A stretch of DNA of 37,746 nt. Origin: Deltaproteobacteria bacterium (GTDB lineage: Bacteria; Desulfobacterota; Syntrophia; Syntrophales; Smithellaceae). A program made the position numbers and the translations under genes. Position 1 is the stretch's first letter; each line of letters opens with the position of its first letter. This document shows positions 25,764-33,356 of the stretch, one piece after another. Location of the stretch: positions 1-37,746 of the forward strand of contig JAGVUJ010000154.1 of the NCBI GenBank assembly GCA_019136325.1. The letters run 5' to 3'. The notes below the pieces were generated by a model that worked only from the letters and a program-made list of their open reading frames with translations, was not told the origin of the DNA and ran no database searches.

Positions 25764-27209
25764 TTACTCTTCGGGCGTTATCAGGGTAAATCCGCCCGCG
25801 GGCGGAGGGTGATCCAGTTTTTTGCTGTCACCCAGAATTAAAACAACATTTTTTTTCTTATCCAGATATTTGTCCGCCGCGTTATTCAGATCTTTAAGGG
25901 TGACGCGGTCTATCTGATTCCGATAATTGATGAGGAAATCGGGCGGCAGTTTTTCATATTCGATATTCATCTGCTGCCAGACGATTTGTTCGGATGTGGA
26001 GAAAGAAAAAATAAAACCGTCATTGATCGCTTTTTTAGCCCAGTCGAGTTCCCGGGCGGTGACCGAATCGGACTGGATATCTTCCAGAACAGAGTCGAGA
26101 AGCGAGAGCGCTTTCATGGTTGAGGATGTTTTGGTAAACGCGTAACTTCCGAAAAATCCATAACCGGGCTTCGCGCGGTAAAAACTTCCGGCGCTGTACG
26201 CGAGTCCTTCATTATTGCGCACCGTGCTTAAAATCCGGGAAGGAAATCCGCCGCTGCCGGCAATAAAATCCATTACAGTAAAAGCATAGAAATCGGGATT
26301 ATTTTTGCTGACGGTAAACTGTCCGCTGATGATTGTGGACTGAGGAATCTCTTTATTGATTAAATACACTGCCGCCCGCGGTTTTTGAGAGGGCGGGGGA
26401 ATTTCAGCGGGTAACGTTCCTTTTTCCCAACGGCCGAAATATCGCATGAATATTTTAACAGCGTCATCTCGCGTGAGATCACCGCTTACGGCAAACATGG
26501 TGGTGTTCGGCCGAAAGAAGCGTCGATGGAAATCTATCAGATCCTCGCGATGAATGTTCGCCAGCGATTTATAGGAGGGGAAGCGTCCGCGCGGATCATT
26601 TTGATAAATCAGACGGTTAAATTCCTGAAAGGCAAGCCTCTGCGGATCATCCTTGATTCTTCTTATCTCCTCATTTTTTAGTTGTCTGGCCAGTTCAAAC
26701 TTGTCCTGTTCGAAAACGGGATGAATCAGCATCTGCGCGAGCAGATCAAGCCCCCGTTCCAGATGACTGCTTAAAACGGAAAAACCAACCTGCGCCGATT
26801 CCATTGACATCGTAACGGATACCGCCGCCGCCATAAAATCCAGTTCGCTGTCCACATCGCTGCTTTTTAACGCCGACGTTCCGCCGGTTCTCATCACATA
26901 GGCCGTTAACTCGGCGGTGCCTTCCTTGCCGGAAGGATCGTGCATGGTTCCTGTTTTAACCAGGGCTTTTATGTGGATCAGAGGCAATTCGTGATTTTCC
27001 AGAATGTAAAGCACAATTCCGTTGTCCAGAACAACCCGTTGTGCCTGCGGAAGTTCAAAATGCAAAGGTTCATACTGAATTTGATCGGGCGCCGGCGGCG
27101 CAAAATCGGCGGATGCAGCAACCCGATCGGCCTTTGCGGAAACAATGAGAACGCAGGTCAGAAGCGTAATGAACAGGACCCTGAATATTCTGGAAGAAAC
27201 ATTATGCAT
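25764..27209 (-). CDS. M16 family protein without zinc motif (inactive partner subunit)
   Basis: Secreted or periplasmic M16-fold protein of 481 residues with an N-terminal signal (FRVLFITLLTCVLIVSAKA). It aligns with its neighbour, but the HxxEH motif is replaced by AELTAYV near residue 98, so it cannot bind zinc in the normal way. The C-terminal half keeps a glycine-containing loop FIAGSGGFPSRILSTVRNNEGLAYS, the region that guides substrate in the non-catalytic subunit of mitochondrial processing peptidase. It starts 3 bases after the stop of the active gene. A heterodimer is the natural inference. Confidence 0.92.
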   Translation of the reverse strand: MHNVSSRIFRVLFITLLTCVLIVSAKADRVAASADFAPPAPDQIQYEPLHFELPQAQRVVLDNGIVLYILENHELPLIHIKALVKTGTMHDPSGKEGTAELTAYVMRTGGTSALKSSDVDSELDFMAAAVSVTMSMESAQVGFSVLSSHLERGLDLLAQMLIHPVFEQDKFELARQLKNEEIRRIKDDPQRLAFQEFNRLIYQNDPRGRFPSYKSLANIHREDLIDFHRRFFRPNTTMFAVSGDLTRDDAVKIFMRYFGRWEKGTLPAEIPPPSQKPRAAVYLINKEIPQSTIISGQFTVSKNNPDFYAFTVMDFIAGSGGFPSRILSTVRNNEGLAYSAGSFYRAKPGYGFFGSYAFTKTSSTMKALSLLDSVLEDIQSDSVTARELDWAKKAINDGFIFSFSTSEQIVWQQMNIEYEKLPPDFLINYRNQIDRVTLKDLNNAADKYLDKKKNVVLILGDSKKLDHPPPAGGFTLITPEE

Positions 27210-27212
27210 AAA

Positions 27213-28724
27213 TCATTCTTTAATTTTATTTAAGAAAGCGGTTGTTCGGTTATTTTTGTTTAAATAAATGTTGGCCGCCTTCAAAATATCGTCAACGGTA
27301 ACCTGATCGATATGATCGAGATAGTCGGAAAAATACTGATAGTTTCCCAGCAAGGCCTCGTAATAGGACAGGATGGAGGCCAGCTCTGAATTCGAATCGA
27401 GGCTCTGGATGTAAGTCATTTTAATATTGTTCTTTGCCTTAATCAACTCATCGTCCGGAATGGGTTGTTTTTTCAAAAAGTCTATTTCCTGCTGAATTTT
27501 TTCTTCCAGTTCTGCGTTCGTGTGCGGATGACGGGGTTGGGCAAATATGGCAAAGAGATTGGGAAATCTGGAAGCGGGCAATCCATTGACGGCGCTGACG
27601 CTTTGCGCGATTTGCATATTTGTTACAAGCTTATTGTATAAACGGCTGGTTCTTCCCTTGGTCAGAACCGCCTCCAGAACATCGAATACGTAATCATCTT
27701 TTGAGGGTGTGTTCGGCTTGTGAAATCCAATGATCATCGATGGATTGGCGTCGAATTTTACGTCGATTCTTCTTTCCTCCATCTGTTGCGGTTCCGCGGC
27801 AATTGCGCTGTCTGCCTGTTCACCCGCCGGGATTTTACCGAAATATTTTTCAATTAATGGCAGGGTTGTTTCCGGCTTGATGTCGCCGACCACCGCGATA
27901 ACAATATTTTGAGGCGCTTTATACCTCTGCATTATTTTTCTAAGGGCATTGGGACTTAAATTCATCAGGTCGTCCGTCCAGCCCACAATCGGGCGGCCAT
28001 AAGGATGCGTCCTGTAGGCGGCATTCATGAATTCTTCATAAAGTTTTCCGTCCGGATCGGTCTCGACGCGCTGCCTTCTTTCTTCCATAACCACATCGCG
28101 CTCCGTATAAAATTCGCGAAAAACGGGATGGAGAAGACGATCGGATTCTATTCTGGCCCAGAGTTCGATTTTGTTGGCGGGAAGGCTGACATGATAAGCC
28201 GTAAAATCCTGACCGGTGGAAGCATTCATATCCAATCCGCCGTTCTCGGTGTAAAGCCGGTCTATTTCATTCGGTATGAAATAGCTTTTGTGTTCATTCT
28301 GTAAGGCTTTTAATTTTGCGGACAGGTGTTCAAGGATTCGGGAGTCGCCGTTTTTCCCTTTTTGTTTTTCCAGGTCGAGGCGCTGGCCTGTTTTTTCGAT
28401 TTCGTCCAGTAATTTCTTTTCCGCTTCATAATCGTTGCTTCCAATGGAGGTTGTTCCCTTGAACATCATATGTTCCAGAAGATGAGCCGCGCCGCTTTCT
28501 CCTTTTTCTTCATCGACCGCTCCGACGCGGTAACGGATATATAAAGACACGGTGGGACTCAAATGGCGTTCCAGCAGCAACACGGTAATGCCGTTGGACA
28601 GTTTTTCTTTCAGGACCTTTTTTTTCAAGTCGAATCCGTGACCTGGGCCGGAGACGAGCAAAATAAAAATCAGGATGAGAACGGGTTGTAAAATATTATG
28701 GGATTTCATCTTTGTCCAATCCAT
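27213..28724 (-). CDS. M16 family zinc peptidase (active subunit)
   Basis: Secreted or periplasmic zinc protease of 503 residues, with a signal-like hydrophobic segment (about residues 12-30). The inverted zinc motif HLLEH is near residues 79-83 in GAAHLLEHMMFKGT, and the third ligand Glu lies in DVVMEERRQRVETD. The C-terminal M16 half, from about residue 240, includes LEAVLTKGRTSRLYNKLV. These enzymes degrade small peptides in a closed chamber. ATG at 28709 (MKSHNIL) is an alternative start that reduces overlap with the upstream membrane-protein gene from 29 to 14 bases. Confidence 0.94.
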   Translation of the reverse strand: MDWTKMKSHNILQPVLILIFILLVSGPGHGFDLKKKVLKEKLSNGITVLLLERHLSPTVSLYIRYRVGAVDEEKGESGAAHLLEHMMFKGTTSIGSNDYEAEKKLLDEIEKTGQRLDLEKQKGKNGDSRILEHLSAKLKALQNEHKSYFIPNEIDRLYTENGGLDMNASTGQDFTAYHVSLPANKIELWARIESDRLLHPVFREFYTERDVVMEERRQRVETDPDGKLYEEFMNAAYRTHPYGRPIVGWTDDLMNLSPNALRKIMQRYKAPQNIVIAVVGDIKPETTLPLIEKYFGKIPAGEQADSAIAAEPQQMEERRIDVKFDANPSMIIGFHKPNTPSKDDYVFDVLEAVLTKGRTSRLYNKLVTNMQIAQSVSAVNGLPASRFPNLFAIFAQPRHPHTNAELEEKIQQEIDFLKKQPIPDDELIKAKNNIKMTYIQSLDSNSELASILSYYEALLGNYQYFSDYLDHIDQVTVDDILKAANIYLNKNNRTTAFLNKIKE

Positions 28725-28932
28725 TCTGCTTGACTGCCAATAAACGAAAAAAGAAATAAATAATGCCGACGAGACAAACTAAAATTAAAAGCGATGCGGA
28801 AAAGAAATACATGAGGAATTCCATGGGATTATTGATACGATAAGAACCCATTAACGTGTTGACGCCGATGATCAGAAATAATACGGATAACAGTAAAATC
28901 ATAATATTTTTTATCCAGATTAAAATATTCAT
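28696..28932 (-). CDS. Small two-helix membrane protein, unknown function
   Basis: A 78-residue hydrophobic protein with two predicted transmembrane helices (about residues 7-27 and 40-65) and a charged tail KQNGLDKDEIP. I recognise no family. It sits between the radical SAM gene (19 bases away) and the active M16 gene, which it overlaps, all on the same strand; this makes a real gene likely. It could anchor or assist the M16 pair, but that is speculation. Confidence 0.65.
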   Translation of the reverse strand: MNILIWIKNIMILLLSVLFLIIGVNTLMGSYRINNPMEFLMYFFSASLLILVCLVGIIYFFFRLLAVKQNGLDKDEIP

Positions 28933-28951
28933 GCTCGGCAGTCCGTTTGGA

Positions 28952-30301
28952 TCAAAAATTATTTTTAAGTTTCTGCTTTAAATCCCTGTAAACGGCGTAG
29001 CTGAAGTCTTCATTCCGGCAGGGAAGTAAAGAGTTATTATGATATAGCGGTTCTCCCTGAATGTCAAAGGAAGAAGCGGCCACCGCATCTGACCACATTT
29101 TTGTTCCGGGAATAGGCGAGTATTCCGCCAAGACAGGTTTGGCCCCGCACTTTTGGACAAAGTCAATGCTGTTGCGGACGTCTTCTGCGGTTTGGCCGGG
29201 TGTTCCGCAGAGCAGGTATATGCCCAGATCATTCGTTTGGTAACCGGCGTTCTTCAAATGCAGCACCGCTGAACGCAATTCCTCGTTTTTTACTTTGCCG
29301 CCCGTTTGCAGCTGTCTGCTGAAATCGGATGTCTCGAATCCGAAACGGATTGTCTTAAATCCGGAATTGAAAAGCAGATTGCTCAATTCTTCATTGATTT
29401 CCCTCAGGTGCAGGCCGTTGGGGCAGTGAAAGTGACAGCATAAATTCCTTTTGCGTATTTCGTGCAGCAGGGGGATAATCATTTCCTCGGGGTTTACCAG
29501 CAGGGCATCATCATAAAAGCTGAAATTAACCACGCGGGTTTTTTTCTGCCAGTATTCAATTTCGTCAACAACCTTGATGGGATCCCGGCGTCGGAATCGG
29601 TCATGAAAAATATGCGAAGCGCAGTAACTGCAGCGGTAGGGACATCCGCTGGATGTTATTAGCGGCAATTGATCAACATGACGAATCAGGTCAAAAGCCG
29701 GATAGGGACGGGAATCAAGATCATCCTCGTCAGGCACAAAAGATGTTTGATCGCCGAATATCGTTTGTAGAAGATCAAGAATCGGTTTCTCGCCGGCGCC
29801 GGCGATGACATAATCGGCTCCGGAATATTGTACGGCGTGTTCGTAACAAAGAGTCGCATACTTGCCTCCCAGCACAACAGGTATGCGGGGCAGAAGTTCC
29901 TTGATGATTCTGATTGCTTCAAAAACGCCCGGATACCAGTAGGTCATCATGGAGGTTATCAGGACGATATCGGCGTTGCGATGATTCTGAAGTTCATCTT
30001 TAAAAACGTCAGGTGCAACGCCGTAACGGCAGTAGCTCCTTTCAAACATTTTGAGCGGATCCGGCGTCGGAATAATCTGCCGGAAAAACTTGCCGTTTCC
30101 AGAGGCATAACGGCGCGGTGTTTTTAAATTTTTGTTCATCATTTGAGGATGATAGGGATCAAGACAATCGATGAAAGCAATCTGATGGTTATTTTTGCGC
30201 AAAAGGGCGCCCAGATATAGAAGACCGAATGGTTTCATCCAGAAGTCATAGGCTGCAAAATCATAAATCCAAGGATTTATCAGAAGAATTTTTCTACTCA
30301 T
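28952..30301 (-). CDS. Radical SAM protein with B12-binding-type N-terminal domain
   Basis: A protein of about 449 residues. The N-terminal half has a cobalamin-binding-like fold (KILLINPWIYD, FGLLYLGALLRKNNHQIAFID, VVLGGKYATLC) but no DxHxxG motif for lower-ligand exchange. The radical SAM domain begins with ITSSGCPYRCSYCAS near residue 215, giving the CxxxCxxC that holds a 4Fe-4S cluster, and continues with SFYDDALLV and GFETSD. Such proteins do methylations and other radical reactions; the substrate is unknown. I chose ATG 30301 (MSRKILLINP); an ATG at 30328 adds nine residues, and neither has a Shine-Dalgarno. Confidence 0.88.
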   Translation of the reverse strand: MSRKILLINPWIYDFAAYDFWMKPFGLLYLGALLRKNNHQIAFIDCLDPYHPQMMNKNLKTPRRYASGNGKFFRQIIPTPDPLKMFERSYCRYGVAPDVFKDELQNHRNADIVLITSMMTYWYPGVFEAIRIIKELLPRIPVVLGGKYATLCYEHAVQYSGADYVIAGAGEKPILDLLQTIFGDQTSFVPDEDDLDSRPYPAFDLIRHVDQLPLITSSGCPYRCSYCASHIFHDRFRRRDPIKVVDEIEYWQKKTRVVNFSFYDDALLVNPEEMIIPLLHEIRKRNLCCHFHCPNGLHLREINEELSNLLFNSGFKTIRFGFETSDFSRQLQTGGKVKNEELRSAVLHLKNAGYQTNDLGIYLLCGTPGQTAEDVRNSIDFVQKCGAKPVLAEYSPIPGTKMWSDAVAASSFDIQGEPLYHNNSLLPCRNEDFSYAVYRDLKQKLKNNF

Positions 30302-30499
30302 CGAAAGATGTTTATCACAACGCCTCATGCTTTACAAAAGGATAAGGGAATTCATCAAAAAATCCCGGACGTATTTCAAAAGAATAAAAAAGAAGCCGCT
30401 CGGATTCATTGACTTCACTCATCTTTTGTGTTAATCAGGCAACCTATACATGAAAGTTATTGAAAATATATAGTTATTTGTTTCTGAGGCCTGAAAAGC

Positions 30500-31258
30500 G
30501 TGAAAAAGACGACTTTAACAAAAATTTTTTTAAGGTCTTTTTTTATTCATACAACGCTTAATTTCAAGCGAATGCAGAACATGGGTTTTTGCATGGCCAT
30601 CATTCCCCTCGTCAGGGAAATGTGCCTGCACAGAAAGCAATCGGAAAGAATTTTGACAGATCACGTGCAGATGTTTAATACGCATCCGTACCTTTCTGCT
30701 CCGATCATAGGATCGATTGTGCGTCTGGAAGAAGAAAAGGCTTCGGGAAAAGAAGCTTTTTCGGATACGGTTTCCATCAAGCAAAGTCTGATGGCGTCCT
30801 ATGCGGCCATCGGAGATATATTTTACTGGGGGGCGTTGAGACCTTTTGCGGCGATTGTTGCGGTCATTTTATCATACATCGGACTGGCTGTTGCTCCGGT
30901 TGTGTTTCTGCTGATTTACACACCGGCTCATCTGTGGGTAAGGATAAAAGGCTTTATTGAAGGTTACCGGAGAGGCAAAACCGGTTTTGAATTTATTCGT
31001 TCGCTGAATTTGCCGGGTGCAGCCGTGAAAATACGCTGGATTTCCCTGGCCGTATTAATCAGTCTGATGGTTTTGCTTTCAGGGGATGGAACGCAGTGGC
31101 CTTTTGCCGAGACCTACGGTGTTTTGATGAAATTGACCGCGTTGGCCATTGTTATGGGTTGCCTTTTTCTGATACAAAAAGGAATTTCTCAAGTTTATAT
31201 TATTTATGGGGCTGTTGCGATATTCATTATTATTTCTTGGACGGGATTGATGAGTTGA
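30500..31258 (+). CDS. PTS system mannose/fructose/sorbose family, IID component
   Basis: Membrane component IID of a mannose-type phosphotransferase system, 252 residues. The N-terminal LTKIFLRSFFIHTTLNFKRMQNMGF and the block FNTHPYLSAPIIGSIVRLEEE are diagnostic. The body holds a hydrophobic stretch around residue 110-145 and two to three C-terminal helices. Translation starts at GTG 30500 after GAGG (30486-30489). The stop overlaps the HPr start by four bases (TTGA). No IIA, IIB or IIC gene is present on either side; the upstream neighbour is divergent, so this IID starts the transcript alone. Confidence 0.92.
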   Translation: MKKTTLTKIFLRSFFIHTTLNFKRMQNMGFCMAIIPLVREMCLHRKQSERILTDHVQMFNTHPYLSAPIIGSIVRLEEEKASGKEAFSDTVSIKQSLMASYAAIGDIFYWGALRPFAAIVAVILSYIGLAVAPVVFLLIYTPAHLWVRIKGFIEGYRRGKTGFEFIRSLNLPGAAVKIRWISLAVLISLMVLLSGDGTQWPFAETYGVLMKLTALAIVMGCLFLIQKGISQVYIIYGAVAIFIIISWTGLMS

Positions 31259-31524
31259 CGGAAACTAAAACGTTAAAATTAAAAAACAAACTGGGCATGC
31301 ACGCGCGGGCGGCGGCGTCTTTTGTGAAAGTTGCTCAACAGTTTAAATCCAGAATTGTTCTCGAGCGTAACGGGCAAAATGTCGATGGAAACAGCATTCT
31401 GGACATCCTGACGCTGGCCTGTCCCTACGGCGGTGAACTGACGATCACAGCGGAGGGAACCGATGCGACCGCGGCGCTGCAAGCCTTGGAAACGCTGATC
31501 GAAAATAAATTTGGAGAAGAATAA
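31255..31524 (+). CDS. ptsH: Phosphocarrier protein HPr
   Basis: Small PTS phosphocarrier of 89 residues that takes phosphate from enzyme I to IIA proteins. The phosphorylated histidine is His16 in LGMHARAA. Ser47 in GNSILDIL occupies the place of the HprK regulatory serine. Translation begins at TTG 31255, overlapping the IID stop (TTGA); the frame is open further upstream but only through the IID gene, and the HPr domain starts right after the TTG. ptsI follows after 9 bases. Confidence 0.94.
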   Translation: MTETKTLKLKNKLGMHARAAASFVKVAQQFKSRIVLERNGQNVDGNSILDILTLACPYGGELTITAEGTDATAALQALETLIENKFGEE

Positions 31525-31533
31525 AAAAACAAC

Positions 31534-33318
31534 ATGAATCCGGACCAGACAACCAAGACATTTGTGCTTAAGGGTATCGGCGTATCTCCGGGCATTGCCA
31601 TCGGCCGGTGTTATCGGTTTGATCCGTTGGGCAGTCAAATATCTTTTTATAAATTAACCGATGAATCTTTAATCCCCGAAGAAGTTCTTCGTTTTAAAAA
31701 AGCCTTGAAAGATTCCGAGCAGCAACTGCTCGACATTCAAAAAAATCTTAAGAAGGCGAATATTACCGAACCGGTTTATGTCATTGACGTTCACATTCTT
31801 ATTTTAAAAGATAAAATATTTACGAACCGTACCATAAAGTATATTCGTGAAATGAGCGTGAACGCCGAATGGGCGTTGCGCATGACCCTGGATCATTATA
31901 AGCAGGTTTTCGAAGGCGTTGAAGACGATTATATCAGCAGCCGGGTCAGCGATGTTCAATACGTGGTTCAGAGAATTTTACGCAATCTTTCCGGTGAAAA
32001 ACGGGAAGTAATCTGGGATGTGGGAAACAACGGTGTGATCGTTGTTTCCCATGACATCTCTCCGGCCGACACCGCCCAGATGAAACTGGATAAAATTCTC
32101 GGTTTTGCCACCGACAGCGGAGGCCGCACCTCGCATACGGCTATTGTCGCCCGTTCTCTGGAATTACCGGCTGTTGTCGGTCTGGATGACATCACGCACT
32201 TTGTCCGCACCGACGATCAATTGATTGTCGACGGCACGGCAGGCATGGTGGTGATTAATCCTTATCCCGACATGCTCAAAAGATATGAGGAAAAAAAGCG
32301 TCATTATGATGCCGCCAATGACGAGTATCTGAAATACGGACGATTGCCGGCGGTAACGCTTGATCATTACAATGTCGGAATCGGGTGCAATATAGAATTT
32401 GTAGAGGAGATTCCGTCCGCTGTTGCCCACGGAGCGGAAAATATCGGATTGTACCGAACAGAATTTCTCTATATTTACCGTGAAAATCTGCCGACGGAAG
32501 AGGATCATTTCAATAACTATCGTCAGGTCGTCACCGATAAAAATTTGTCCTGGTCGACGATCAGGACATTTGATCTGGGCGGAGACAAGTTTCCCAACTA
32601 TCAGAAGCAAAGCAAAGAACTGAATCCGCAAATGGGCATGAGAGCGATTCGTTTTTGCCTGAAGGAAGTCGATATCTTCAAGATTCAGCTCAGAGCCATC
32701 TGGCGAGCCAGCGCTCTGGGGAAAACAAAAATTCTCTTTCCGATGATTTCCAGCGTGGACGAAATCAGGGCGGCAAAAAAATTGCTGGAGGAAGCGCGCC
32801 GGGAACTGGTCGATGAAGGCATGAAAATTCCCACCGACATTGAAATCGGCGCCATGATCGAAGTTCCTTCGGCCGTGGTCATTGCCGATAAAATTGCCCG
32901 GGAGGTTGATTTTTTCAGCATCGGGACCAACGATCTGATTCAGTATTCCCTGGCGATTGACAGAGCCAATGAACGTCTAACGTATATGTATGAACCGCTG
33001 CATCCGGCTGTTCTGAGACAGATCAAAACCGTTGTGGATGCCGCTCACAAGGCCGGGATTAAAGTTTCCATGTGCGGAGAAATGGCCGGCGATCCGATTT
33101 GCGTGTTGATTCTTTTGGGCATGGAGCTGGATGAGCTGAGTATGAATCATCTGGCTATTCCCAGAATAAAAAAAATTATCAGGGAATCGACACTGAAGGA
33201 ATCCAAAACCATGTTAAAGAAAGCTCTTGCCTTCAATACGGCATCGGAGGTGCGTTCTTACGTGCAAAATTATATGGCAAAGCGTTTCCCCGATGAATTT
33301 AAGGCTGAAGAGGATTAG
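31534..33318 (+). CDS. ptsI: Phosphoenolpyruvate-protein phosphotransferase (enzyme I)
   Basis: Cytosolic enzyme I of the PTS, 594 residues, which autophosphorylates with PEP and passes phosphate to HPr. The active-site histidine is in SGGRTSHTAIVARSLELPA near residue 193, and the PEP-binding barrel shows RTEFLY, FDLGGDKFPNY, FFSIGTNDLIQYSLAIDRAN and the catalytic cysteine in SMCGEMAGDP. Full length. It follows HPr closely and lies 38 bases before plsB. Whether it drives sugar import or only regulation depends on IIA proteins encoded elsewhere. Confidence 0.97.
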   Translation: MNPDQTTKTFVLKGIGVSPGIAIGRCYRFDPLGSQISFYKLTDESLIPEEVLRFKKALKDSEQQLLDIQKNLKKANITEPVYVIDVHILILKDKIFTNRTIKYIREMSVNAEWALRMTLDHYKQVFEGVEDDYISSRVSDVQYVVQRILRNLSGEKREVIWDVGNNGVIVVSHDISPADTAQMKLDKILGFATDSGGRTSHTAIVARSLELPAVVGLDDITHFVRTDDQLIVDGTAGMVVINPYPDMLKRYEEKKRHYDAANDEYLKYGRLPAVTLDHYNVGIGCNIEFVEEIPSAVAHGAENIGLYRTEFLYIYRENLPTEEDHFNNYRQVVTDKNLSWSTIRTFDLGGDKFPNYQKQSKELNPQMGMRAIRFCLKEVDIFKIQLRAIWRASALGKTKILFPMISSVDEIRAAKKLLEEARRELVDEGMKIPTDIEIGAMIEVPSAVVIADKIAREVDFFSIGTNDLIQYSLAIDRANERLTYMYEPLHPAVLRQIKTVVDAAHKAGIKVSMCGEMAGDPICVLILLGMELDELSMNHLAIPRIKKIIRESTLKESKTMLKKALAFNTASEVRSYVQNYMAKRFPDEFKAEED

Positions 33319-33356
33319 CCTGCATAGCCGCCTGTTATTGTTCTCGGAGAAAACCA

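Noticed and set aside
30329..30499. Promoter for the PTS block (TTGACT at 30409)
   Set aside because: The -10 at the right spacing (TAATCA) is too poor to support the call.
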